Below are positions 12,672-18,709 of a DNA stretch of 64,000 bases, in pieces (position 1 is the first letter of the stretch; each line of letters starts with the position of its first letter). A program made the position numbers and the translations under genes. The stretch spans positions 1 through 64,000 of IMG/VR virus record IMGVR_UViG_3300004369_000643. One strand, given 5' to 3'. The stretch comes from a virus. The notes beneath the pieces are model-generated. The model was not told the DNA's origin. It did not search any database and saw nothing but the letters and a program-made list of their open reading frames with translations.

Positions 12672-12871
12672 AACAAACCACCCATCGTCCCCAACGGGTA
12701 ACCGAACTTCCTCTCGGCATTTCGGTTTCCTCCGTTCACTACGACTTAGAGTATGACGACATGAAGTCTCGGCTCAACGAGACATGCGTGTTCTTTCCCG
12801 ACGGGAACTCTCAAGTGCGTGGAACTTACGACGACCATGACAAGGTAGTCAACGAACTAATCCACGCTTGA
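12668..12871 (+). CDS. Hypothetical protein, 67 aa
   Basis: ATG 12668 in an ATGA overlap with the 54-aa gene, SD AGAAAGGATAGGG. Mixed strand/helix protein (MKQTTHRPQRVTELPLG at the start). Second gene of a rightward pair ended by the strong terminator at 12893-12924. Family unknown. Confidence 0.65.
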   Translation: MKQTTHRPQRVTELPLGISVSSVHYDLEYDDMKSRLNETCVFFPDGNSQVRGTYDDHDKVVNELIHA

Positions 12872-12892
12872 GTTGCTTGGATAGTGGCAAAG

Positions 12893-12924
12893 CCCTCGGC
12901 ACCTACGGGTGTCGGGGGTTTTTT
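12893..12924. terminator. Intrinsic terminator
   Basis: CCCTCGGCACC-TAC-GGGTGTCGGGGG followed by TTTTTT on the plus strand; works convergently with the metallohydrolase gene, whose 3' end it overlaps. Confidence 0.85.
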
Positions 12925-13475
12925 GCTTCCCGCTGGACTGTTTCGGGGTGGATACGAACTTTGTTTCGCAGCATTGCATCGTGGAGATCAACGAATGTTT
13001 CAGATCCTAACACATTATTCACGATTGTCAAGTAGATCCTTGCGAACTCTTTGCCGTGTGCCGAGAAGTGTTGTCCGTTTTCGGCATCGCACCAACAGCA
13101 AATATGAGTTAGTTCGTGGATCAAAGTGAGATGGTTTCTGCTCCAAAGGGGTAAAGTGATGGTTGAGTAGCAACTTTCTGCGTGACGGCGACGATATCCG
13201 GGTCGAAGTTTGAGTCCCCGCCGCCGATCCCCGTGATAAAGGTAGATCAGCCGTTTGTTCGGGCGGTGTTCTTGGGGGTCAGACAGTCCAGCCGCTGCAG
13301 CGGAACCCGTCAAATACGCAGCGGTTCTAGGAAAGTTCGATAAAAACCACGAAGATTTGAGTATTTCTACCAGAAACTTCCAGCATTCGTGCAGCGAAAG
13401 ACGTTCATATTCGTCAATAAGTTCCCACTCCGCCCGGTAAAGCCGGGTTCGCTGATAGTCTCGCTCAAGTTTCAT
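12903..13475 (-). CDS. TIGR04338-like zinc metallohydrolase, 190 aa
   Basis: Residues about 119-126 read LIHELTHI, an HExxH zinc site, followed some 15 residues later by AHGKEFARIYL, which supplies the third ligand His. This order and the C-terminal helix match the actinobacterial/actinophage TIGR04338 putative metallohydrolases, whose substrate is unknown; SprT-like is an alternative. ATG 13475 overlaps the stop of the membrane-protein gene (ATGA). The last codons run into the terminator and into a copy of the dispersed 19-bp element (12932-12949, encoding HPETVQ), so the C-terminal tail may be of recent origin. Confidence 0.7.
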   Translation of the reverse strand: MKLERDYQRTRLYRAEWELIDEYERLSLHECWKFLVEILKSSWFLSNFPRTAAYLTGSAAAAGLSDPQEHRPNKRLIYLYHGDRRRGLKLRPGYRRRHAESCYSTITLPLWSRNHLTLIHELTHICCWCDAENGQHFSAHGKEFARIYLTIVNNVLGSETFVDLHDAMLRNKVRIHPETVQREAKNPRHP

Positions 13476-13735
13476 CCGAACCAGCGTCTGAATAAGTCAT
13501 ACTTCTTTGGAATCCATCGAAAAAGATGGCTTGTCAAGTAAAACCAGAACAGTATTAGTGATGGTCGTCCCATTTTTGATGAGGAAAACTTGTAAAAAGC
13601 GGTACTCATGGTAGAATGTTTCCCGCTTCTCAACGCTATCAGATCATAAGCAGCAATGTATGCGGCAAGTAGCAGCCACGCCCAACCACCAAAGTCTCTT
13701 GATTTACCGTTAGCACGTCCCGTCGATGGTATCAT
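13472..13735 (-). CDS. DUF7427-like membrane protein, 87 aa
   Basis: Two predicted membrane segments (GWAWLLLAAYIAAYDLIA near 17-34 and RPSLILFWFYLTSHLF near 57-72) separated by a polar loop, then a charged tail. This resembles the DUF7427 actinophage membrane proteins, function unknown. ATG 13735 lies 6 nt after TAATAT (13742-13747) and has no SD, so a leaderless transcript is likely. Overlaps the metallohydrolase gene by ATGA. Confidence 0.65.
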   Translation of the reverse strand: MIPSTGRANGKSRDFGGWAWLLLAAYIAAYDLIALRSGKHSTMSTAFYKFSSSKMGRPSLILFWFYLTSHLFRWIPKKYDLFRRWFG

Positions 13736-13777
13736 AGTAGTATATTACCCCAAACATAGAACGGAGCCTTTCACCCC

Positions 13778-13948
13778 GTGAGATACAACAACAATACTTC
13801 ATCTGGTTATGTCCGACATCCGAAGAAAGCCTGCCAACATTCGCAGTATGTTGAGGAACGGAAGGAGTATTCGTGGCTTGCTCGCCTCGCTGAATGGGAG
13901 CGAAAGATACCAGATAGCGTGAAAAACCCACCCCGAAGGGTGGGCTAA
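13778..13948 (+). CDS. Possible 56-aa basic protein, GTG start
   Basis: An open frame from GTG 13778 to TAA 13946-13948 encodes a basic helical peptide (EERKEYSWLARLAEWERK near 26-43). The amino-acid composition looks coding, but the SD (GGAG) is far and the 3' end overlaps a terminator hairpin that serves the opposite strand. Kept at moderate confidence. Confidence 0.4.
   Translation: MRYNNNTSSGYVRHPKKACQHSQYVEERKEYSWLARLAEWERKIPDSVKNPPRRVG
13927..13945 (-). terminator. Intrinsic terminator
   Basis: CCCACCC-TTCG-GGGTGGG followed by TTTTTC on the minus strand; ends the LysM gene. Confidence 0.75.
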
Positions 13949-13965
13949 TCACGGGAGGTGAACTC

Positions 13966-14220
13966 TCAGGGGAGAGTGATGGTGTCACCGATGGTGAGGT
14001 TTGCTGTACCGTAGGTGTCCACGATGTCGCTGGTGGCTGAACCTGTATGTCCTGTACAGTACCTAGAGGCTATGCCCCATGCTGTGTCGCCGGGGTGAAC
14101 TCTCACAGTGATTGCTTCACACTCGTAGGCTGTTGCCTTGTCTAGTGCCACATCGGCTAGTCCTGCAAGGGTTAGTGTGCCGAGTGCGGTAGCGGTTATG
14201 GTTGCTATTACTTTCTTCAT
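13966..14220 (-). CDS. Secreted LysM-domain protein, 84 aa, leaderless
   Basis: Residues 1-33 form a signal peptide (MKKVIATITATALGTLTLAG at the start, Ala-rich end). The rest is one LysM module: VRVHPGDTAWGIASRYC near 46-62 and a closing LTIGDTITLP. LysM binds peptidoglycan N-acetylglucosamine; there is no catalytic domain, so a role in wall binding, superinfection exclusion or lysis assistance is possible. ATG 14220 lies 6 nt after TATACT (14227-14232). A lone exported LysM protein is unusual for a phage early arm. Confidence 0.75.
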   Translation of the reverse strand: MKKVIATITATALGTLTLAGLADVALDKATAYECEAITVRVHPGDTAWGIASRYCTGHTGSATSDIVDTYGTANLTIGDTITLP

Positions 14221-14226
14221 GGTGCC

Positions 14227-14256
14227 AGTATACCCACATCGCATAGTGTTTGTCAA
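14227..14256 (-). promoter_or_regulatory. Leaderless-type promoter of the LysM gene
   Basis: TTGACA (14251-14256), 18 bp, TATACT (14227-14232), 6 nt, ATG. Confidence 0.8.
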
Positions 14257-14302
14257 GTATTTTGCTTGATTTAGTGCAGGTGTCTGAATATCTCAGAGAT
14301 TA

Positions 14303-14440
14303 TCAGGGTCGTCCTTGACCTCGATACTTCTTGCCGTAGTTCTTCGACTGCTTCTGGCGTGACGTTCCCGCCTTGGAGTGAACGCCTTTCCGCTTCACTT
14401 TCGATGTCGATGCTTTCTTCGTATCAACCGCTCGTGCCAT
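14303..14440 (-). CDS. 45-aa basic protein
   Basis: ATG 14440 (MARAVDTKKASTSKVKR) inside the end of the upstream gene. Almost every third residue is Lys or Arg; the ending SKNYGKKYRGQGRP is a recurrent signature of tiny basic phage/bacterial proteins of unknown role. Probably RNA or DNA binding. Coupled to the 64-aa gene. Confidence 0.6.
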   Translation of the reverse strand: MARAVDTKKASTSKVKRKGVHSKAGTSRQKQSKNYGKKYRGQGRP

Positions 14441-14618
14441 TCTTCTTTGCCTCTCGTTCTAGTCGGCGCTCTTCCGCCTGTTCGATTTCTGATTTTGTTG
14501 ACATTCTATGACCGTTTTGACACCAGACAGTAGCACCACCCAAAGTTCCAATAGTGTATTCACACTTCAGGCAGTAGTAGTTAGTTAGTCCATCTCTAGT
14601 TTTGTGTGTAAGTTGCAT
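14424..14618 (-). CDS. 64-aa zinc-finger-like protein
   Basis: ATG 14618 (MQLTHKTRDGLTNYYC) lies 7 nt after TAGGAT. CLKCEYT and WCQNGH provide CxxC and Cys/His ligands for one zinc, followed by a charged helix. Overlaps the 45-aa gene by 17 bp. The upstream in-frame ATG at 14627 overlaps the -10 and is less likely. Confidence 0.6.
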   Translation of the reverse strand: MQLTHKTRDGLTNYYCLKCEYTIGTLGGATVWCQNGHRMSTKSEIEQAEERRLEREAKKNGTSG

Positions 14619-14625
14619 GAGAGTC

Positions 14626-14654
14626 ATCCTATCGAATACGGCGGGACTTGTCAA
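14626..14654 (-). promoter_or_regulatory. Leaderless-type promoter
   Basis: TTGACA (14649-14654), 17 bp, TAGGAT (14626-14631), 7 nt, ATG. Confidence 0.7.
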
Positions 14655-14725
14655 GAGTGTCAGTAATCGGTATTCTACCACCAAATATGTACGAATAGTG
14701 AAAAGTATTAGTGTAACCTAGTTTT

Positions 14726-14890
14726 ATGACTACGATGCAACGTTTACAAGCAGCAACTTTTGTTGCTTTTTGCTGCGAACCTGATATAGTGTGGCGAGAT
14801 ATTGCCGAACTACTGTGCTTGGGATATGAGCCGGTCGATTTCGATGTGTCCCAACTGGTCAGCGAGTCCCGCAGCGGGATACTCGCCTGA
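14726..14890 (+). CDS. Possible 54-aa protein
   Basis: ATG 14726 (MTTMQRLQAATFVAFCC) 6 nt after TAACCT; no SD and only a weak -35. The frame shows plausible amphipathic helices (VWRDIAELLCLGYEP). Its last codons cross a GAGTCCCGCAGCGGGATACTC palindrome. Moderate confidence. Confidence 0.45.
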   Translation: MTTMQRLQAATFVAFCCEPDIVWRDIAELLCLGYEPVDFDVSQLVSESRSGILA

Positions 14891-14991
14891 CTTCTCGCAG
14901 CCGCTGCCGCAGCCAAACCGTGCTGCTCGCAGCCGAACTCGGTGAAAACTTCCAACTTTTTGATGTTTCTTCGCTGGGGTGTTGGTACAGG

Positions 14992-15020
14992 TTGCGAAAC
15001 CTGCCCCCTGCTGATATACT
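14992..15020 (+). promoter_or_regulatory. Leaderless-type promoter
   Basis: TTGCGA (14992-14997), 17 bp, TATACT (15015-15020), 6 nt, ATG 15027. Confidence 0.75.
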
Positions 15021-15026
15021 GGACTC

Positions 15027-15305
15027 ATGATGAAACACTATTACATAGGCATCCGCATGATGGCTGACCGTATCGGTCTTGACCCTTGGGATGTTCACCT
15101 GCCTACGTTGCGCACGTTCGTTCGTGACGCTGAGGGTGCACCCACTTCACGGTTCTGGTTCGGTTCCCCTTGCCGGTTTATCCGATCGGTGGACATCGCC
15201 GTTCACGTTTGGTTGCCCGATGCACTCATGGAGCGCCACCCTATGCTAGCGTGCTACCTGCGCACCACTAGCCCCCGATGGGGTAAGGCATGGAGGTCGT
15301 GGTAA
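15027..15305 (+). CDS. Hypothetical protein, 92 aa, leaderless
   Basis: ATG 15027 (MMKHYYIGIRMMADRIG) 6 nt after the -10, no SD. Arg/Trp-rich, with a possible HTH-sized helical centre, but I recognise no domain. Rightward, followed 53 nt later by the zinc-ribbon gene, which has its own promoter. Confidence 0.6.
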   Translation: MMKHYYIGIRMMADRIGLDPWDVHLPTLRTFVRDAEGAPTSRFWFGSPCRFIRSVDIAVHVWLPDALMERHPMLACYLRTTSPRWGKAWRSW

Positions 15306-15309
15306 GACG

Positions 15310-15338
15310 TTGCGTTTTGCCACGACACCTGCTATACT
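15310..15338 (+). promoter_or_regulatory. Rightward promoter
   Basis: TTGCGT (15310-15315), 17 bp, TATACT (15333-15338) with TGC before the -10. Confidence 0.7.
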
Positions 15339-15358
15339 GGAAAGTGAAAGGAGATGCG

Positions 15359-15529
15359 ATGACCGCATACGACAACTGGAAAACTACGAACCCCGACTTG
15401 GAGTACGACGAGTGCCCCTCATGCGGGGAGGGCGTAGTCGAAGGTGACCGCTACGAGTGGTGGTGTTCAGAGTCCTGCGGGTATGGGGGAGACAACTTCC
15501 CTGAGCCTGACGACTACTACTACGAGTGA
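15359..15529 (+). CDS. 56-aa zinc-ribbon protein
   Basis: ATG 15359 (MTAYDNWKTTNPDLEYD) after AAAGGAGATGCG. DECPSCGEG and WWCSESCGYG form a four-Cys ribbon; the tail is acidic and Tyr-rich. Ends at a strong terminator. Role unknown. Confidence 0.65.
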   Translation: MTAYDNWKTTNPDLEYDECPSCGEGVVEGDRYEWWCSESCGYGGDNFPEPDDYYYE

Positions 15530-15536
15530 GGAACAG

Positions 15537-15562
15537 CCCCCGATGCCTGATGGTGTCGGGGG
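15537..15562 (+). terminator. Intrinsic terminator
   Basis: CCCCCGATGCC-TGAT-GGTGTCGGGGG then TTTCTTC. Confidence 0.8.
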
Positions 15563-15676
15563 TTTCTTCGTGCCCCAGTAAGCCCCGCCCGATGCGACGC
15601 ATTCGCCGCTTCGCCGCTCGCTCCGCCCCGTTTCGGGACTGGTTGATGGTGACTCGCCTGTGTGCGGACAGCAAAG

Positions 15677-15700
15677 AACCCCGCCCTTTCGGGTCGGGGT
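15677..15700 (-). terminator. Intrinsic terminator
   Basis: ACCCCGACCCG-AA-AGGGCGGGGTT then CTTTG on the minus strand. Confidence 0.7.
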
Positions 15701-15706
15701 CGATGC

Positions 15707-15841
15707 TCACTCTGCGTTGATCAGAGCGAAGGGATCTGTGCGATTCGCCGTGTCAACGAAGACGATGGTCTCGCACTCGTAGCACTCGCCCTCATCGTTG
15801 AGGTAGTCTTCGAATGCTCCGCAGTTGATGCAGTTGCTCAT
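15707..15841 (-). CDS. 44-aa zinc-ribbon protein
   Basis: ATG 15841 (MSNCINCGAFEDYLND) after AAAGGAAAGAACAG. CINCG and ECYECET supply two CxxC pairs. Driven by the heptamer-class promoter 15871-15899 and ended by 15677-15700. Family unknown. Confidence 0.6.
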   Translation of the reverse strand: MSNCINCGAFEDYLNDEGECYECETIVFVDTANRTDPFALINAE

Positions 15842-15870
15842 CTGTTCTTTCCTTTCTTCTTGATACTGTC

Positions 15871-15899
15871 ATAGTATCAGCGAGGTGTGTCGATCACAA
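15871..15899 (-). promoter_or_regulatory. Leftward promoter, TGTTACA-heptamer class
   Basis: TTGTGA (15894-15899), 17 bp with ACACACCTC, TACTAT (15871-15876); heptamers at 15914-15931. Confidence 0.6.
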
Positions 15900-15940
15900 C
15901 CTGTCTCGGTCGATGTAACACGACTGTAACAAAGTGGGTT

Positions 15941-15986
15941 GACCGGTTCTGTTGCCACGCTCCGGTCAGCGCCGACTCTCAGTCGG
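15941..15986 (-). ncRNA. Conserved hairpin RNA motif, copy 5
   Basis: Stem GACCGG/CCGGTC, loop AGCGTGGCAACAGAA, preceded by CCGACT-GAG-AGTCGG. Confidence 0.6.
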
Positions 15987-16115
15987 GGGTGGTGAGGTGC
16001 TGTAGCCTCACGGCTACGGCGGCTCCACGATTATGATGATCATCATCAAGTGGAATCACCTCCTGTCCGGTTCTCTTTCATGACTTCATCTTACCGTTCC
16101 CCCCACGTTCGACAA
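15987..16115 (-). other. Short structured transcript, paralogue of 8254-8384
   Basis: Promoter TTGTCG (16110-16115), 16 bp, TAAGAT (16088-16093). Minus strand then has an 11-codon frame MKENRTGGDST and a 26-codon frame, hairpin GTAGCC-GTGA-GGCTAC, and the conserved motif 15941-15986. Order and sequence parallel the 8.2-8.4 kb segment. Confidence 0.4.
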
Positions 16116-16277
16116 CCTGTGCCGACCGATTTTGTGTCTCTAGTAGAGATACCCCCTATCTCTGATAGATATGGGGCGGCTCACAGCAGGAAGGCACGGC
16201 ACTCGCCGTGCTACTCGCCTGTCGGCGGGCGAACCGACCGAGTGTAGATCGGCACCCCTCATGTCAAGTCGAAGCAA

Positions 16278-16670
16278 TCGAACACATGTTCGATCAGAGC
16301 CGACCTCACCCGACCGAACACATGTTCGATCCGACCGAAACCCGACCGAACTAGTCGGGAATCAAACCCGACCAACCTAGTCAACAATCAAAAGCCGACC
16401 AACTAGGTCAACAATCAAACCCGACTGAACTAGTCGGGAATCGAAACCCGACCAAACCAGTCAACAATCAAAAGCCGACCAACTAGGTCAACAATAAAAG
16501 CCGACCAGAACAGTCGGGAATCAAAGCCGACCAGAACAGTCGGGAATCAAAGCCGACCAAACCGGTCGGGAATCAATCGAACACACGTTCGATCCGAACG
16601 AGAACGTGAACACAATCACAAAGCGAACACATGTTCGATCAACAACACCAACAATCGAACAAACGTTCGA
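16278..16670. repeat. Five LexA-type dyads flanking a tandem repeat
   Basis: CGAAC-N4-GTTCG at 16278-16293, 16315-16328, 16577-16592, 16624-16637 and 16655-16670; the first, third and fifth have full TCGAAC/GTTCGA arms. Two lie left and three right of the tandem repeat. Confidence 0.75.
16341..16577. repeat. Nine-unit 26-27 bp tandem repeat
   Basis: Units start at 16341, 16367, 16394, 16420, 16447, 16474, 16500, 16526 and 16552. Consensus (C/G)CCGACC..AC.(A/G)GTC(GG/AA)(G/C)AATCAAA. Several units are dyads (CCCGACT-N5-AGTCGGG at 16420; CCGACC-N5-GGTCGG at 16553). Confidence 0.85.
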
Positions 16671-16822
16671 TCAACCAAAGCCGACCCCAATGTTACAGTT
16701 TGATGACAAACTTGACAAAGGCAAAGCGATGTGCTGCAGGGCCTCGGGACTTTTCGAGGGTGACTTCATAGCGGGGGCGTTGGTGTGACATATTTTTAGG
16801 TGTGGTTGTGGTTTGTGTTATC

Positions 16823-18709
16823 TCATGGTTTGGTGTTGAGTATGTTTTGGATTGCGGTTTGGGTGATGGCTGGTTGTGTTTTTTGGGTTTTGTTTTGTAG
16901 GGTGTTGTAGATGTGTTGGTCTATGGTGTTGGGGTTGATGAGGTTGTGTATTGTGGCGGGTTGTGTTTGTCCGATGCGGTGGATTCGGGCGCAGGTTTGG
17001 TGGTATTTGGCGGGTGTCCATGGGGCTTCGATGAAGAGCATGTTGTTTGATGCGGTTAGGGTGTGTCCGTGTGCTGCTGCGTCTATGGAGATGACGATGT
17101 TTTTGCAGTTTGTGTTATTCATGAATTCGTGTTTTGCGGTTTCGGTCTTTTGGGGGTTTTGGCCTCCGATGATCATTGGGGCGTTTAGTTCGTTGGCTAG
17201 GGTTTGTACTATGTGGCGGTGGTGGGCGGCGATGACTATTTTTTGTCCTGAGTTGTTGGCGTTTTCGATCCATTCTAGGGCGTGGGGGATTTTGGATTGG
17301 GCGGCGATTTTTCTGAGTTCTGTGAGTTGGATGAGGTTTTCGTAGTTTTGTGTTGCGTAGTGTGCTCGGATTCGGGCGGCTGTGGGGTTGGTGCCTTCGT
17401 TGATGGCGAGTTGTTCTTGTTGTTGTGTGTACCATTCTTGGAGGTCGTTGAGGGCGTGGTTGTACATTGTGCGGTGTTTTTTGTCCATTGTGGTGTGGAT
17501 GGTGTTGTATGTGATTGGTGGTAGGTCGGTGAGGACGTGTTGTTTTTCTCTGCGGATGTAGCAGTGGGTTTGTAGTTTGTTGAGTAGTTCTTTGTTGTTG
17601 GTTGATCCGTGTATTTGCCAGTGTCCCCAGTTGTCTCTGTAGGCTCCGCAGTAGCGTTTGTAGAAGTTCCAGCGGCCTCCGAAGTTGTCGATGTGTCCTA
17701 GGATTTCTAGTTGGGGTGCGTATTCGGCGGGCATGTTGGTGATGGGGGTGCCGGTGAGGAGTAGGATGTTGCCGGTGGTTGGGATGTTTTTTGCTATGTT
17801 TTTGGCGGCTTTTGTTCGTTGTGCGTCTGGGTTTTTGCAGTAGTGTGATTCGTCTAGGATGAGTGTGTTGTGGTGTTGGTTGTTGAGGTGTTGTTTTTGG
17901 GCGTGGATGTTGGGGTATCCGATGATGGTGTAGTCGGTTTCGGTCAGTTCGGGGGTTTTGCGGCCTTCGATGATTTGGATGGTGCGGTGGGGGAGTGCTT
18001 CTTGGATTTTTGTTTTCCAGTCTTCTGTGAGGCTGGTGGGGCAGATGATGAGGGCGGGGTATTGGTTTGTGTATTCTGTGGTGGCTAGGGCTTGGAGTGA
18101 TTTGCCTAGTCCCATTTCGTCTGCGATGAAGGTGCGTTGTTTTTCGGCGGCGTATGCTACGCCTGCTTTTTGGTAGGGGTAGAGTTGTAGTTGTAGGTTG
18201 GGGATGGTGATGTTTGCGTCGGTTGCTTGGGTGAGTTCTTGGGCGTGTTGTGCTTTTTTGGTTTCGATTTCTGCTTGTGTTTGGATGTGTTCGGGTATGG
18301 GGTGGTTGTATTTGTTTGCCCATTGGATGAGTTCGTGTACGTTGTTGTATGGTGTTTCCCAGTGGTTGTGGTGGGGGTTCCATTTGATGCCGGGGATGGC
18401 TTTGAGTTCGTGGATTTGTAGTGTGTCGTAGGGGACGCTGATTTTTAGGATGTCTTTTTCGAGTCTTATGGTGGTAGCCCCGATTGGGTGGTCGGGTAGT
18501 TGTAGGCGTATTAGTTCTTCGTCCACGTCGATGTTCCATGAGTTGGCGAAGGATATGGCTCGTTTTAGGGCTGGGAGGGGTATTGTCCAGTGTTTGTTGA
18601 GTTTGTCCCAGCGTGCGTGTGGGAATGATGTTTTGAGGGCTGTTATTTCGTCTTTGTTGTATGGTGTGTCTAGGACGAGTTGTGTGCCGTTTAGGTAGAG
18701 TCGTTTCAT
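16823..18709 (-). CDS. SNF2-family helicase, SMARCAL1-like, 628 aa
   Basis: Start at ATG 18709 (MKRLYLNGTQLVLDT) in an ATGA overlap with the Mom-like gene. Two N-terminal copies of a short substrate-recognition-like module (W..LN..W near 34-41, IKW.P....W near 109-118) precede the SNF2 ATPase: DEMGLGKS (about 197-204), DESH Walker B, LLTGTPI, and the C-terminal ARIHRIGQ motif VI. This is the phage SNF2/SMARCAL1-like layout; such enzymes move along dsDNA and may act in recombination or fork remodelling. Its coding strand is extremely A/C-rich compared with the rest. Confidence 0.9.
   Translation of the reverse strand: MKRLYLNGTQLVLDTPYNKDEITALKTSFPHARWDKLNKHWTIPLPALKRAISFANSWNIDVDEELIRLQLPDHPIGATTIRLEKDILKISVPYDTLQIHELKAIPGIKWNPHHNHWETPYNNVHELIQWANKYNHPIPEHIQTQAEIETKKAQHAQELTQATDANITIPNLQLQLYPYQKAGVAYAAEKQRTFIADEMGLGKSLQALATTEYTNQYPALIICPTSLTEDWKTKIQEALPHRTIQIIEGRKTPELTETDYTIIGYPNIHAQKQHLNNQHHNTLILDESHYCKNPDAQRTKAAKNIAKNIPTTGNILLLTGTPITNMPAEYAPQLEILGHIDNFGGRWNFYKRYCGAYRDNWGHWQIHGSTNNKELLNKLQTHCYIRREKQHVLTDLPPITYNTIHTTMDKKHRTMYNHALNDLQEWYTQQQEQLAINEGTNPTAARIRAHYATQNYENLIQLTELRKIAAQSKIPHALEWIENANNSGQKIVIAAHHRHIVQTLANELNAPMIIGGQNPQKTETAKHEFMNNTNCKNIVISIDAAAHGHTLTASNNMLFIEAPWTPAKYHQTCARIHRIGQTQPATIHNLINPNTIDQHIYNTLQNKTQKTQPAITQTAIQNILNTKP

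Larger units (their letters stand above)
16116..16822. other. 700-bp non-coding repeat region
   Basis: No supportable gene. Contains hairpins near 16140-16245, five LexA-type dyads and a nine-unit tandem repeat (both listed separately), then a G/T-rich stretch leading to the end of the SNF2 gene. Confidence 0.6.

Noticed and set aside
12903-12960. Metallohydrolase tail as evidence of a fused domain
   Set aside because: The extra C-terminal codons only cover the 19-bp element and the terminator; no domain is formed.
16606-16788. 60-residue frame in the repeat region
   Set aside because: No SD or promoter; it only spans LexA-type dyads and repeats.
17115-18539. 474-residue rightless frame antiparallel-phase to the SNF2 gene
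   Set aside because: Same-strand alternative frame of the SNF2 gene; its Pro/Arg/Thr-rich low-complexity product results from the A/C-rich codons.
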